Assembly (NCBI GenBank): GCA_003242425.1
Contig: QGUL01000106.1
Span: 1 to 6,608, forward strand
DNA: 6,608 nucleotides
Direction: 5' to 3'
Source: Pseudomonadota bacterium
Lineage (GTDB): Bacteria; Pseudomonadota; Gammaproteobacteria; Burkholderiales; SG8-39
Position 1 is the stretch's first letter; each line of letters opens with the position of its first letter. Shown here in pieces: positions 1 to 5,510 of this stretch. The translations under genes were made by a program, and so were the position numbers. The notes beneath the pieces are model-generated. The model saw nothing but the letters and a program-made list of their open reading frames with translations, made no database searches and was not told the DNA's origin.

Positions 1-58
1 TTCCCCCCTTCCCTGGGGGGTTTTTTCCCCGGCGGGCTTTCCCCCGGGTATCGGGGGT
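1..58. other. Probable low-quality contig-end sequence
   Basis: The first ~58 bases are built from homopolymer blocks (C6, G6, T6, C4, C5, G5) unlike anything else in the window. On the minus strand the AsmA reading frame stays open through them, but the translation changes from a normal AsmA-like sequence ending GTLDIPAST to a Gly/Lys/Pro/Arg-rich tail. I would expect something like STLDYTV at this place in AsmA-family proteins, and the bases seen could be that sequence with miscalls and merged bases. This is inference from the sequence's look; no quality values are available. Confidence 0.6.
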
Positions 59-2095
59 GGAAGCCGGAATGTCGAGCGTGCCGGCGCCCTGCACGCGCAG
101 GAAGGGCGAGCGCAACAGCAGATCGTCGTTCCTGGCGACGCCCTTGTCGATACGGAAGCTCGCACTGAGATCGGAGAAATCGGTTTGTTCACCGCCGCGC
201 GCGAGCTCCTCTTTGGCGCTTTCCGAGCCGAGCGTGGCCTTCACCTTGCGCAGCGCCTCGGCGAGGTTGAAACCTTTCACCGCGCCGTCCTTCAGCACGA
301 GGCTTGCCGTGCCGTCGAGCGCGCGTTTCAAGGCATCGGGCGTCGCGCCCGCCGTGCGCACGTCGAGCTCGACGTTGCCGCGTCCTTCCAGCAGATCCTT
401 GTCCGCCACATCGCGCAGCAAGGGGCCGATGTTCACGCCGGTCAGGCGCTGCTGCACGGCGAAGGCGTTGCGATGCGCGTTGACGCTCGCCTTGCCCGCC
501 AGGCTACCGCCGTAGAGGTTCGCGCGCATCGGCGAGACGTCGAGCTGCCCGTTGTCCGCCTGCACGCGGATATCCACGTTCTGGGCCTGGATCTTCGACA
601 CGATCAAGGCATCCGCTTTCACGCTGCCGCGCAGCTTGAGCGGCTTGAGCCAGGCGAGGTCGATCGGCGCCTCCTTCGCTTCATCCGCCTTGCCGCCGCC
701 GGCCGAAGGCGCACCGCCCTTCGCCGGCGCCGCCTGCGCTTCGTCGCCAGGCGGCAGATAGCGGTCGACATTGAGCCGGTCGGCGGCGAGATCGAATTCG
801 ATCGCGGGCGCATCGAAGCCGCGCACTGCGTACTTGAGATTCACCGTGCCGTCTTCCAGCTTGGCACGCAACTCGCCCTGCGCCGTCTGTTTCGCCCAAG
901 CGAGCTGCTGCCCGCCTTCGAGCGCGAGCTGCGCGCGCTTGTTCGGCACTTTGGGGCCGGCGAAGCTGAACTCACCCGCGAGGCGCGCGAGCGACAGCAG
1001 CTTCTCGTCCAGATCGATCACCACGGGCGTGGCGAGCTTGCCCTCGACCGCCAGCTCGCTTTGCTTGTACTGCAGATCGGTCGCCGCCTGCTCGAAGCGG
1101 ATGACGTTGCCTTCGGCCTGCACCGGCGACAGGCGCACATCCGCCGTCACTGCGCGATCGGCCTGCGCGTATTTGAGCCTGCCCGAGATCGGCTTGCTCT
1201 CGGCGCGCTCCGGCGAGATGTAGAGCTTGGTAATACTGAACTGCGCATCCAGCATCTTGCCCGACTGCGCGCTCGCCTCGATGCCGCTCAGGTCGATGCG
1301 TTGCGCCGCGGCGTCGAAGCCGGCGATGTCGCCCTTGACGTGCAACTGCAGCGGCCCCACCGCTTCGGCATCGCCTTGCGCCTTGAATTCAAGGTTGGAA
1401 AGCTGGCCGGCGCGCTTGTCCAGATCGAAGCGGTAACCGGCCTGCAGCGCGAGCTGCAACGCGAGCTTGGGCTGCTCGCCCGCCACATGCGCCGAAAAGT
1501 CGAGCTTGCCGGGCACGCCGCTGGCGATGCGGCCGGTCATGAGATTGATGTTCGAAGCGCGCAGCCGCGTGCCGTTCGTCTCGTCCGTCCAGCTCACGTT
1601 GGCGTTCTGCAGCGCGATGCCGCCGATGTCGATCGCAGGCAGCTGAGCCGCCTTCTCGCTGTCGGATTTCGGCGCCGGCTTCTTCTCCGCCTCCGGCTCG
1701 CCGCCCAGCAGGTCGTCGAAGTTCGTGCGGCCGTCGCGGTACTTGACCAGATCCGCCTGCAGACCGGTCAGCGTCACTTCGTCGACGATGATCTGCTTGG
1801 AGAGCAGCGGCAGCAGCGCCAGCGCGACGCGCGCCTCCTCGATGCGCGCGAAGTTCGCATCGCTGTTCGGCGCGGACAGCGCCAGCCCCTCGACCGCCGC
1901 GCCGATCTTGGGGAAGAAGCGCAGCTCGATGTCGCCGTCGACGGTCAGGGTGCGGCCCGTGCGCTCCTTGACCATCTGGATCAATTGCGGCTTGTAGCTG
2001 TTGGGATCGAAGGTGGCCGCCACATAGGCCACGATCGCGACGAGCACCACCAACAACGCCAGCAACGCCCAACCGATCCATTTCAATATCTTCAT
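2..2095 (-). CDS. AsmA-family protein, C-terminus missing
   Basis: An AsmA-family protein: a large protein anchored in the inner membrane with its body in the periplasm. The family is linked to outer-membrane biogenesis and lipid transport between membranes. About 698 codons are visible with no stop before the window edge, so the C-terminal part is missing; the last ~19 codons lie in doubtful sequence. It begins MKILKWIGWALLALL, giving one uncleaved transmembrane segment at about residues 8-27. The typical AsmA N-terminal pattern follows (FDPNSYKPQL, then TVDGDIELRFFPKIG near residues 50-65). Two low-complexity linkers rich in Glu/Lys/Pro and Gly/Ala/Lys lie near residues 130-145 and 445-465. 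The region before the edge (VKGFNLAEALRKVKATL) matches the conserved C-terminal AsmA domain. The ATG overlaps the stop of the upstream 5'-nucleotidase gene (ATGA) and has an AAGGA ribosome site at 2102-2106, so the two are probably translationally coupled. Which AsmA paralogue this is cannot be told here. Confidence 0.88.
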   Translation of the reverse strand, partial: MKILKWIGWALLALLVVLVAIVAYVAATFDPNSYKPQLIQMVKERTGRTLTVDGDIELRFFPKIGAAVEGLALSAPNSDANFARIEEARVALALLPLLSKQIIVDEVTLTGLQADLVKYRDGRTNFDDLLGGEPEAEKKPAPKSDSEKAAQLPAIDIGGIALQNANVSWTDETNGTRLRASNINLMTGRIASGVPGKLDFSAHVAGEQPKLALQLALQAGYRFDLDKRAGQLSNLEFKAQGDAEAVGPLQLHVKGDIAGFDAAAQRIDLSGIEASAQSGKMLDAQFSITKLYISPERAESKPISGRLKYAQADRAVTADVRLSPVQAEGNVIRFEQAATDLQYKQSELAVEGKLATPVVIDLDEKLLSLARLAGEFSFAGPKVPNKRAQLALEGGQQLAWAKQTAQGELRAKLEDGTVNLKYAVRGFDAPAIEFDLAADRLNVDRYLPPGDEAQAAPAKGGAPSAGGGKADEAKEAPIDLAWLKPLKLRGSVKADALIVSKIQAQNVDIRVQADNGQLDVSPMRANLYGGSLAGKASVNAHRNAFAVQQRLTGVNIGPLLRDVADKDLLEGRGNVELDVRTAGATPDALKRALDGTASLVLKDGAVKGFNLAEALRKVKATLGSESAKEELARGGEQTDFSDLSASFRIDKGVARNDDLLLRSPFLRVQGAGTLDIPASTPDTRGKARRGKNPPGKGG

Positions 2096-3012
2096 GCGTT
2101 TTCCTTGCTCTCGTTGGCGACCCCGAACGGCACGTGTCCCGTCGCGACGTGCAGCCGCGCCGATTCGCAATGGCCGCGCTGGTCATCGAAGAAGATGTCC
2201 GCACCGAAGGCACGGAGGAACTTGCCCTTCTCCAGTCCGCCGAGGAAGAGCGCCTCGTCGATGCGAATGTCCCAGGCGCGCAGCGTCCGCACCACCCGCT
2301 CGTGCGCGGGCGCGCTGCGCGCGGTGACGAGCGCCGTTCGGATGGGCGAGGCGTCCGGCGGGTACTCGGACTGGATGCGGTGCAAGGCGGCGAGGAAGTT
2401 CTTGAACGGCCCGCCGGACAGCGGCTCGCGCGCGGCGGATACCTCGTTCTCGTGGAAGCGCTCCAGCCCGTCGCGTTTGTAGACCCGTTCGGCCTCGTCG
2501 GAGAAGATCACCGCGTCGCCGTCGAAAGCGATGCGCAGCTGGCCGCTCTTTTCCAGGTTGGGGCCGAGGTTGGCAGGCAGGATGGTCGCCGCCGCATGCC
2601 CGGCCTCGAGCGCCTTGCGCACGTCCTGCGGATTCGCGGACAGGAACAGATCGGCGTTGAAGGCCGGTACGTAGGGATAGGTGCTCTCTCCGCCTGTGAA
2701 GGCCGCGCGGGTGATGTCGAGCTTGTAGTGCTCGATGGAGTTCATCACCCGCAGTCCCGTGTCCGCGGTATTGCGCGACAGCAGGATCACTTCGACGCGC
2801 GGCCGCTTCGGCGGCAGTTCGTTGAGCGCCAGCAGCTTTTTCACCAGCGGAAAGGCGATGCCCGGCGCCAGCACCTCGTCCTCGCGCTCGCGCTGATATT
2901 GGTAATAGGCCTCCAGCCCCTGCTCCTCGAAGACGCGGTTGCTCTCTTCCAGATCGAAGAGCGCGCGGGAGGAAATTGCGACAACCAGCTTGCCGTCGAA
3001 TGTGGCGGGCAT
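2092..3012 (-). CDS. 5'-nucleotidase, cytosolic cN-I family
   Basis: A 306-residue 5'-nucleotidase of the family that includes eukaryotic cytosolic 5'-nucleotidase I (Pfam 5-nucleotidase, HAD superfamily). It is expected to remove phosphate from nucleoside monophosphates in the cytoplasm, helping set nucleotide pools; the preferred base is not readable from sequence. Family blocks are clear: SSRALFDLEESNRVFEE at residues 14-30, LLSRNTADTGLRVMNSIEHY at 77-96, the nucleophile motif FDGDAVIFSDE with Asp164 and Asp166, LVTARSAPAHE with Thr230 (HAD motif II), a Lys-rich GGLEKGKFLRAFG (Lys262/Lys264, motif III), and ADIFFDDQRGHC with Asp276/Asp277 (motif IV). No signal peptide or membrane segment is seen. 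The ATG at 3012 begins the conserved family region; the ribosome site is weak (ACGGA-like). It is the first gene of a two-gene operon with the AsmA-family gene, which it overlaps by 4 bases. Confidence 0.9.
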   Translation of the reverse strand: MPATFDGKLVVAISSRALFDLEESNRVFEEQGLEAYYQYQREREDEVLAPGIAFPLVKKLLALNELPPKRPRVEVILLSRNTADTGLRVMNSIEHYKLDITRAAFTGGESTYPYVPAFNADLFLSANPQDVRKALEAGHAAATILPANLGPNLEKSGQLRIAFDGDAVIFSDEAERVYKRDGLERFHENEVSAAREPLSGGPFKNFLAALHRIQSEYPPDASPIRTALVTARSAPAHERVVRTLRAWDIRIDEALFLGGLEKGKFLRAFGADIFFDDQRGHCESARLHVATGHVPFGVANESKENA

Positions 3013-3067
3013 GGATTTCCGTCTGGCTCAGGTAACAGGCCGGCGCGAAGTGCGCTCCGTCCATCGC

Positions 3068-3073
3068 ATTCTA
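3068..3073 (-). promoter_or_regulatory. Possible -10 box for the 5'-nucleotidase operon
   Basis: On the minus strand TAGAAT lies at 3073-3068, about 55 bases before the nucleotidase ATG. It matches the sigma70 -10 consensus at 5 of 6 positions. No good -35 box sits 16-18 bases upstream (AGGAGC at 17), so this is a weak call from position and the -10 alone. Confidence 0.3.
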
Positions 3074-3120
3074 ACTCCGCGGCGCGGCGTGCTCCTCAGC
3101 CGGCCGGATGGACGGCCTCG

Positions 3121-3149
3121 TTGCCCCGACGGGCAAGGCCACATAGAAT
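3121..3149 (+). promoter_or_regulatory. Sigma70-type promoter of tRNA-Gly
   Basis: TTGCCC (3121-3126, 4 of 6 to the -35 consensus) and TAGAAT (3144-3149, 5 of 6 to the -10 consensus) are separated by exactly 17 bases. Transcription would begin near 3156-3157, leaving about 6 bases before the mature tRNA 5' end at 3163. The -35 box is also one arm of a perfect 6-bp inverted repeat, TTGCCC-CGAC-GGGCAA (3121-3136). Confidence 0.7.
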
Positions 3150-3162
3150 CACGCACTGCCAT

Positions 3163-3236
3163 GCGGGTGTAGTTCAATGGTAGAACCTCAGCTTCCCAAG
3201 CTGATGACGTGGGTTCGATTCCCATCACCCGCTCCA
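3163..3236 (+). tRNA. tRNA-Gly (anticodon CCC)
   Basis: A complete cloverleaf. The acceptor stem pairs GCGGGTG (3163-3169) with CACCCGC (3226-3232), followed by discriminator T3233 and an encoded CCA (3234-3236). The D arm is GTTC/GAAC with a GG-containing loop. The anticodon stem is TCAGC/GCTGA with loop TTCCCAA, which puts anticodon CCC at 3195-3197 and reads GGG glycine codons. The T arm at 3209-3225 has the standard loop TTCGATT. The short variable loop marks a class I tRNA. The sequence resembles E. coli tRNA-Gly(CCC), glyU. A strong promoter sits directly upstream. The last 19 bases of the gene are part of a direct repeat that recurs 202 bp downstream. Confidence 0.97.
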
Positions 3237-3264
3237 GATACGTAGGCAGCCTCGACGAGGCTGC
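3218..3264 (+). repeat. Direct repeat copy 1: tRNA 3' end plus hairpin
   Basis: The first copy starts inside the T loop of tRNA-Gly and runs through the CCA. Bases 3218-3239 are identical to 3420-3441 (22 bases). After a one-base gap, 3240-3264 matches 3443-3467 with three differences. Two of the differences (A3248 and T3262) pair with each other in the hairpin and are C and G in copy 2, a compensatory change. The similarity therefore covers the tRNA end and the terminator-like stem. Confidence 0.9.
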
Positions 3265-3274
3265 CTACGTATCT
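3236..3274 (+). repeat. Perfect 18-bp hairpin just after the tRNA
   Basis: Arms 3236-3253 and 3257-3274 are perfect reverse complements around the three-base loop GAC. The stem begins with the last A of the tRNA CCA. It looks like an extended version of the terminator stem at 3449-3467, but the following bases are GGGATGG, without a T run, so it does not qualify as an intrinsic terminator. In RNA it would form a very stable stem abutting the mature tRNA end. Confidence 0.9.
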
Positions 3275-3309
3275 GGGATGGTCGACGGGTGAAGTACCCG
3301 CTGGTTCGA

Positions 3310-3337
3310 CAACCGGATGTCCGGGGACATCCGGTTG
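3310..3337 (+). repeat. Perfect 13-bp inverted repeat
   Basis: Arms 3310-3322 and 3325-3337 are exact reverse complements with only GG between them; in RNA the loop would open to CGGG. A smaller stem, CTGGTT (3301-3306) with AACCGG (3311-3316) around CGAC, uses the same left arm and would exclude it. A second CATCCGG at 3355-3361 could also pair with the left arm. Alternative folds are thus possible in this segment. Confidence 0.85.
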
Positions 3338-3389
3338 GACGCCGGGGGCTTCAGCATCCGGCGGCCCGAGCAGCCTTGGCTGCGAGGGA

Positions 3390-3418
3390 TGAGCGGATCG
3401 CCCTAAGCGAGACGCTCA
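3390..3418 (+). repeat. Hairpin with tandem GA/GA internal loop
   Basis: TGAGCG (3390-3395) pairs with CGCTCA (3413-3418), and TCGC (3398-3401) pairs with GCGA (3407-3410) around loop CCTAA. Between the two stems GA faces GA, a combination that can form tandem sheared G-A pairs in RNA. The hairpin ends two bases before the second copy of the tRNA 3' end. Confidence 0.6.
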
Positions 3419-3419
3419 C

Positions 3420-3467
3420 ATTCCCATCACCCGCTCCAGATTACGCAGGCCGCCTCGACGAGGCGGC
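3420..3467 (+). repeat. Direct repeat copy 2: duplicated tRNA-Gly 3' end
   Basis: The second copy has 22 bases (3420-3441) identical to the tRNA-Gly 3' end and its first flanking bases, including the acceptor 3' strand CACCCGC, T and CCA at 3436-3438. The next 26 bases continue the similarity into the terminator stem. No matching acceptor 5' strand, D arm or anticodon arm is found in the ~70 bases before it, so this is not a second functional tRNA. Confidence 0.9.
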
Positions 3468-3473
3468 TTTTTT
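3449..3473 (+). terminator. Intrinsic terminator of the tRNA-Gly unit
   Basis: Stem GCCGCCT (3449-3455) pairs with AGGCGGC (3461-3467) around CGACG and is followed directly by six T residues (3468-3473). This is a textbook Rho-independent terminator on the plus strand. It ends the tRNA transcript after the duplicated tRNA end. Read on the minus strand it has no T run after the stem, so it should not stop transcription from the LysR gene. Confidence 0.88.
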
Positions 3474-3562
3474 GTCGGCGCATGCGGCGAATCGAGCGCC
3501 GCGGGTTTCATGCCCGCACATCCGGGCCGGGCGCTTCATCGCCGGCCTGCCGACTTTCCTCT

Positions 3563-4462
3563 TCAGGGCGCCGTCTCGGCGAAGGCCTCTACCAGAAAGT
3601 CGATCATGGCCCGCACTTTGGCCGGCGGCCGCCGGTCGGGCGGATAGAGCGCGTGAATGCCGCCCAGTCCGACGGCGGGCTTGTCGAGTTCCAGCGCCAC
3701 CAGCTCGCCGCGTTCGAGCGCCTCGCGGACGATGAAGTGCGGCTGATAGATGATGCCCTGCCCGGCAATCGCTGCCGCCAGCAGCGCATCGCCGCTGTTG
3801 GCGAGCAGGTCGCCGCGCACCGGTACGCGGAACTCCCCCTTGGAACCGAAAGCCCAGTACCCGTCGTTCTGCGTCACCGACAGCGTATAGCTCAGACAGT
3901 TGTGCTGCGAAAGCTCGGCGACGCGCCGCGGCACGCCGCGGCGGTCAAGATAGGCCGGCGCGGCGCACACGACCATGGCGCTGTCGCCCAGGCGGCGCGC
4001 CGCGAGGGGGCTGTCCTGCAGCCGGCCGATGCGGATCGCCAGATCCCAGTTACCCGCGATCAGATCGAGCTGGGCGTCGCTGAGCCCCAGCTCCACCTGG
4101 ACCTCGGGATGCCGGCGGCAGAAACCGGGGATCAGCGGCGCGATGTAACGGTTGCCGAAGGACACCGGCACGGTCATGCGCAACAGCCCGGTGGCCTTGA
4201 GGCGCTGCGAGGCAATGGCGGCCTCGATCTCGTCGATGTCCGCCAGGATGCGCTGGCAGGCCTCCAGGTAGCTCGCGCCCGCCTCGGTCAGGTGCAGGCG
4301 GCGGGTGCTGCGGTGGAAGAGCTTCGCACCCAGATGCGCTTCCAGCGCGTTGACGTGCTTGGTGGCCATGGCCGGCGACAGGCCCAGGTGGCGCGCCGCC
4401 GCCGACAGGCTGCCGTCCAGGGCGGCCCGTACGAACACCCGCATGCTCGTGACCCGGTCCAC
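3563..4462 (-). CDS. LysR-type transcriptional regulator
   Basis: A full-length LysR-family DNA-binding regulator (299 residues, the usual size). The N-terminal winged helix-turn-helix spans about residues 3-62 (DGSLSAAARHLGLSPAMATK, then LEAHLGAKLFHRSTRRLHLTEAG). A linker helix follows, and residues ~90-295 form the effector-binding periplasmic-binding-protein-like domain, with family signs such as LAIRIGRL and GQGIIYQPHF. I chose the GTG at 4460-4462 because AGGA lies at a good distance upstream on the minus strand (4467-4470); the next in-frame ATG (4442-4444, residue 7) has no such site. It is transcribed away from the dioxygenase gene, with 101 bp between the two starts. The usual LysR logic would have it control that gene and repress itself. 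The inducer is unknown. Confidence 0.93.
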   Translation of the reverse strand: MDRVTSMRVFVRAALDGSLSAAARHLGLSPAMATKHVNALEAHLGAKLFHRSTRRLHLTEAGASYLEACQRILADIDEIEAAIASQRLKATGLLRMTVPVSFGNRYIAPLIPGFCRRHPEVQVELGLSDAQLDLIAGNWDLAIRIGRLQDSPLAARRLGDSAMVVCAAPAYLDRRGVPRRVAELSQHNCLSYTLSVTQNDGYWAFGSKGEFRVPVRGDLLANSGDALLAAAIAGQGIIYQPHFIVREALERGELVALELDKPAVGLGGIHALYPPDRRPPAKVRAMIDFLVEAFAETAP

Positions 4463-4563
4463 GATTTCCTACCAATAGTACGAACTGTTGACCAAGTTTA
4501 GCCGGTTCTCATCGGCTCGGTAGATAGATAGAGTGGTGGTGTCTCGATCAACCCGGAGCCGCC
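4463..4563. promoter_or_regulatory. Divergent control region, LysR gene / dioxygenase
   Basis: This 101-bp gap must hold both promoters and probably the LysR operator. It is AT-richer than its surroundings. A dyad, AACT-N8-AGTT (4483-4498), is a candidate operator half-site pair, though it does not fit the classic T-N11-A spacing. TTGACC at 4488-4493 could be a -35 box toward the dioxygenase, but no good -10 lies 16-18 bases after it. A short stem, GCCG/CGGC (4501-4516), and a TAGA tandem run (4521-4532) follow. GGAG at 4555-4558 is the dioxygenase ribosome site. Confidence 0.5.
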
Positions 4564-5376
4564 ATGTCCCGCGCGTCGCCCCGCATGCCCGTGTATTACA
4601 TCCCGCACGGCGCCGGCCCCTGTTTCTTCATGGACTGGAACCCGCCGGACACCTGGGACCGGATGGCCGCCTTCCTTAGAGGTCTCCGGACCCGGCTGCC
4701 CGCCCGCCCCCGCGCCATCGTGGTGGTCTCGGCCCACTGGCTCGCGCCGCAGTTCCGCCTCACCGGCCATGCCCGGCCGCCGCTGATCTACGACTACTAC
4801 GGCTTCCCGCCGCACACCTACGAGCTCACCTATCCCGCGCCGGGCCATCCCGCGCTCGCGGAACAGGCGGCGAAGCTGCTCGAGCAGCGCGGGCTGGAAG
4901 CCGCCGTCGATCCGCACCGCGGCCTCGACCACGGCGCGTTCATTCCGCTGAAGCTGATGTTCCCGCAGGCGGACGTGCCCGTGATCCAGCTCTCGCTGCG
5001 GCGCGATCTGGCGCCGCGCATCCACCTGGATGCCGGCCGCGCCCTGGCGTCGTTGCGCGACAAAGGCGTGCTGATCGTGGGCAGCGGCATGAGCTTCCAC
5101 AACATGCGCGGCTACGGCGATCCGCGCTACACGCCCGTCTCGGCGGCGTTCGATACTTGGCTCACCGCTGCAGTCGAGAGCCCGCCGCCGGAACGCGATT
5201 TCCTGCTGGAGCACTGGGCCCGCGCGCCGCAGGCGCAGCTTTGCCATCCGCCCGGCGCGGAGGAACATCTCGTTCCGCTCCTGGTCGCGGCCGGCGCCGC
5301 CGGCGATTGCGCGGGCGAACGGGTGTACTCGGAACGCATTCTGGAGACCACGATCTCGGCTTACCGCTTCGGCTGA
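4564..5376 (+). CDS. Class III extradiol dioxygenase, DODA/YgiD type
   Basis: A 270-residue member of the DODA family of class III (LigB-like) extradiol dioxygenases. These cytoplasmic, non-haem metal enzymes (normally Fe(II); YgiD is reported with Zn) open catechol rings; plant DODA and E. coli YgiD act on DOPA at the 4,5 position. Expected metal-site and catalytic histidines are present: His15 in IPHGAGP, His58 in VVSAHW, His123 in GLDHGAFIPL, His179 in GSGMSFHN and His235 in HPPGAEEHLVPL. Length matches the family, and there is no signal peptide. The start at 4564 is supported by GGAG five bases upstream; an ATG at residue 8 is less well placed. The divergent LysR gene is the likely regulator. 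No other aromatic-catabolism gene is in view, so the real substrate (DOPA, caffeate or another catechol) cannot be assigned. Confidence 0.9.
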   Translation: MSRASPRMPVYYIPHGAGPCFFMDWNPPDTWDRMAAFLRGLRTRLPARPRAIVVVSAHWLAPQFRLTGHARPPLIYDYYGFPPHTYELTYPAPGHPALAEQAAKLLEQRGLEAAVDPHRGLDHGAFIPLKLMFPQADVPVIQLSLRRDLAPRIHLDAGRALASLRDKGVLIVGSGMSFHNMRGYGDPRYTPVSAAFDTWLTAAVESPPPERDFLLEHWARAPQAQLCHPPGAEEHLVPLLVAAGAAGDCAGERVYSERILETTISAYRFG

Positions 5377-5445
5377 ACCGCAGCCGGACACGCGCTGCGC
5401 GCGCACGGAGCGGGAAAGGCGCTTGCACTGTCTACAACATGGCAG

Positions 5446-5472
5446 CGCCCGGGGCACCCCGCAGCGCGGGCG
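5446..5472 (+). terminator. Weak hairpin after the dioxygenase gene
   Basis: CGCCCG (5446-5451) pairs with CGGGCG (5467-5472), about 70 bases after the dioxygenase stop. The bases between can also form GGGG-CA-CCCC. No T run follows, so an intrinsic terminator is not shown; it may only protect the mRNA 3' end. Confidence 0.25.
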
Positions 5473-5510
5473 GACACTGCGCCGGGTCAAGGCGGCGGGC
5501 GCACGCCGGG

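Larger units (their letters stand above)
3237..3438 (+). ncRNA. Candidate rtT-like small RNA between two tRNA 3' ends
   Basis: This 202-base unit lies between the CCA of tRNA-Gly and the CCA of the second copy of the tRNA end, inside the same transcription unit (promoter at 3121, terminator at 3449). It holds no convincing reading frame but many hairpins: 3236-3274 (18 bp), 3286-3300 (CGGGT/ACCCG), 3310-3337 (13 bp), 3370-3383 (GCAGCC/GGCTGC) and 3390-3418. In the E. coli tyrT operon, known repeats of about 178 bp carry the last 19 bp of the tRNA gene, and the small rtT RNA is released when the tRNA is processed. The layout here is similar in plan; I see no claim to sequence similarity. A decayed integration site or a partial tRNA duplication would also explain it. 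Confidence 0.35.

Noticed and set aside
185..2482. A 765-codon open reading frame on the plus strand opposite the AsmA and nucleotidase genes
   Set aside because: Its translation is Arg/Ala/Leu/His-rich with no domain pattern, and it lies antisense to two well-recognised genes. Long antisense frames are expected from GC-rich codon use.
3236..3274. Intrinsic terminator directly after the tRNA
   Set aside because: The stem is perfect but no T run follows on either strand; the true terminator is at 3449-3473.
3340..3438. A second or decayed tRNA-Gly gene ending at the duplicated 3' end
   Set aside because: No acceptor 5' strand, D arm or anticodon arm could be matched upstream of 3420; only the 3' end is duplicated.
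3218..3467. CRISPR array
   Set aside because: There are only two repeat copies and they include a tRNA end; no regular spacer pattern is present.
3289..3735. A 148-codon plus-strand frame starting in the tRNA-Gly insert, considered as a protamine-like protein such as E. coli Tpr
   Set aside because: It runs through the terminator and into the antisense of the LysR gene, has no ribosome site, and is Arg/Pro/Ala-rich only because of GC content.
3482..4501. A 339-codon plus-strand frame opposite the LysR gene
   Set aside because: It is a mirror of the LysR coding sequence with Arg/Gln/Ala-rich composition and no ribosome site. The LysR frame explains the DNA.
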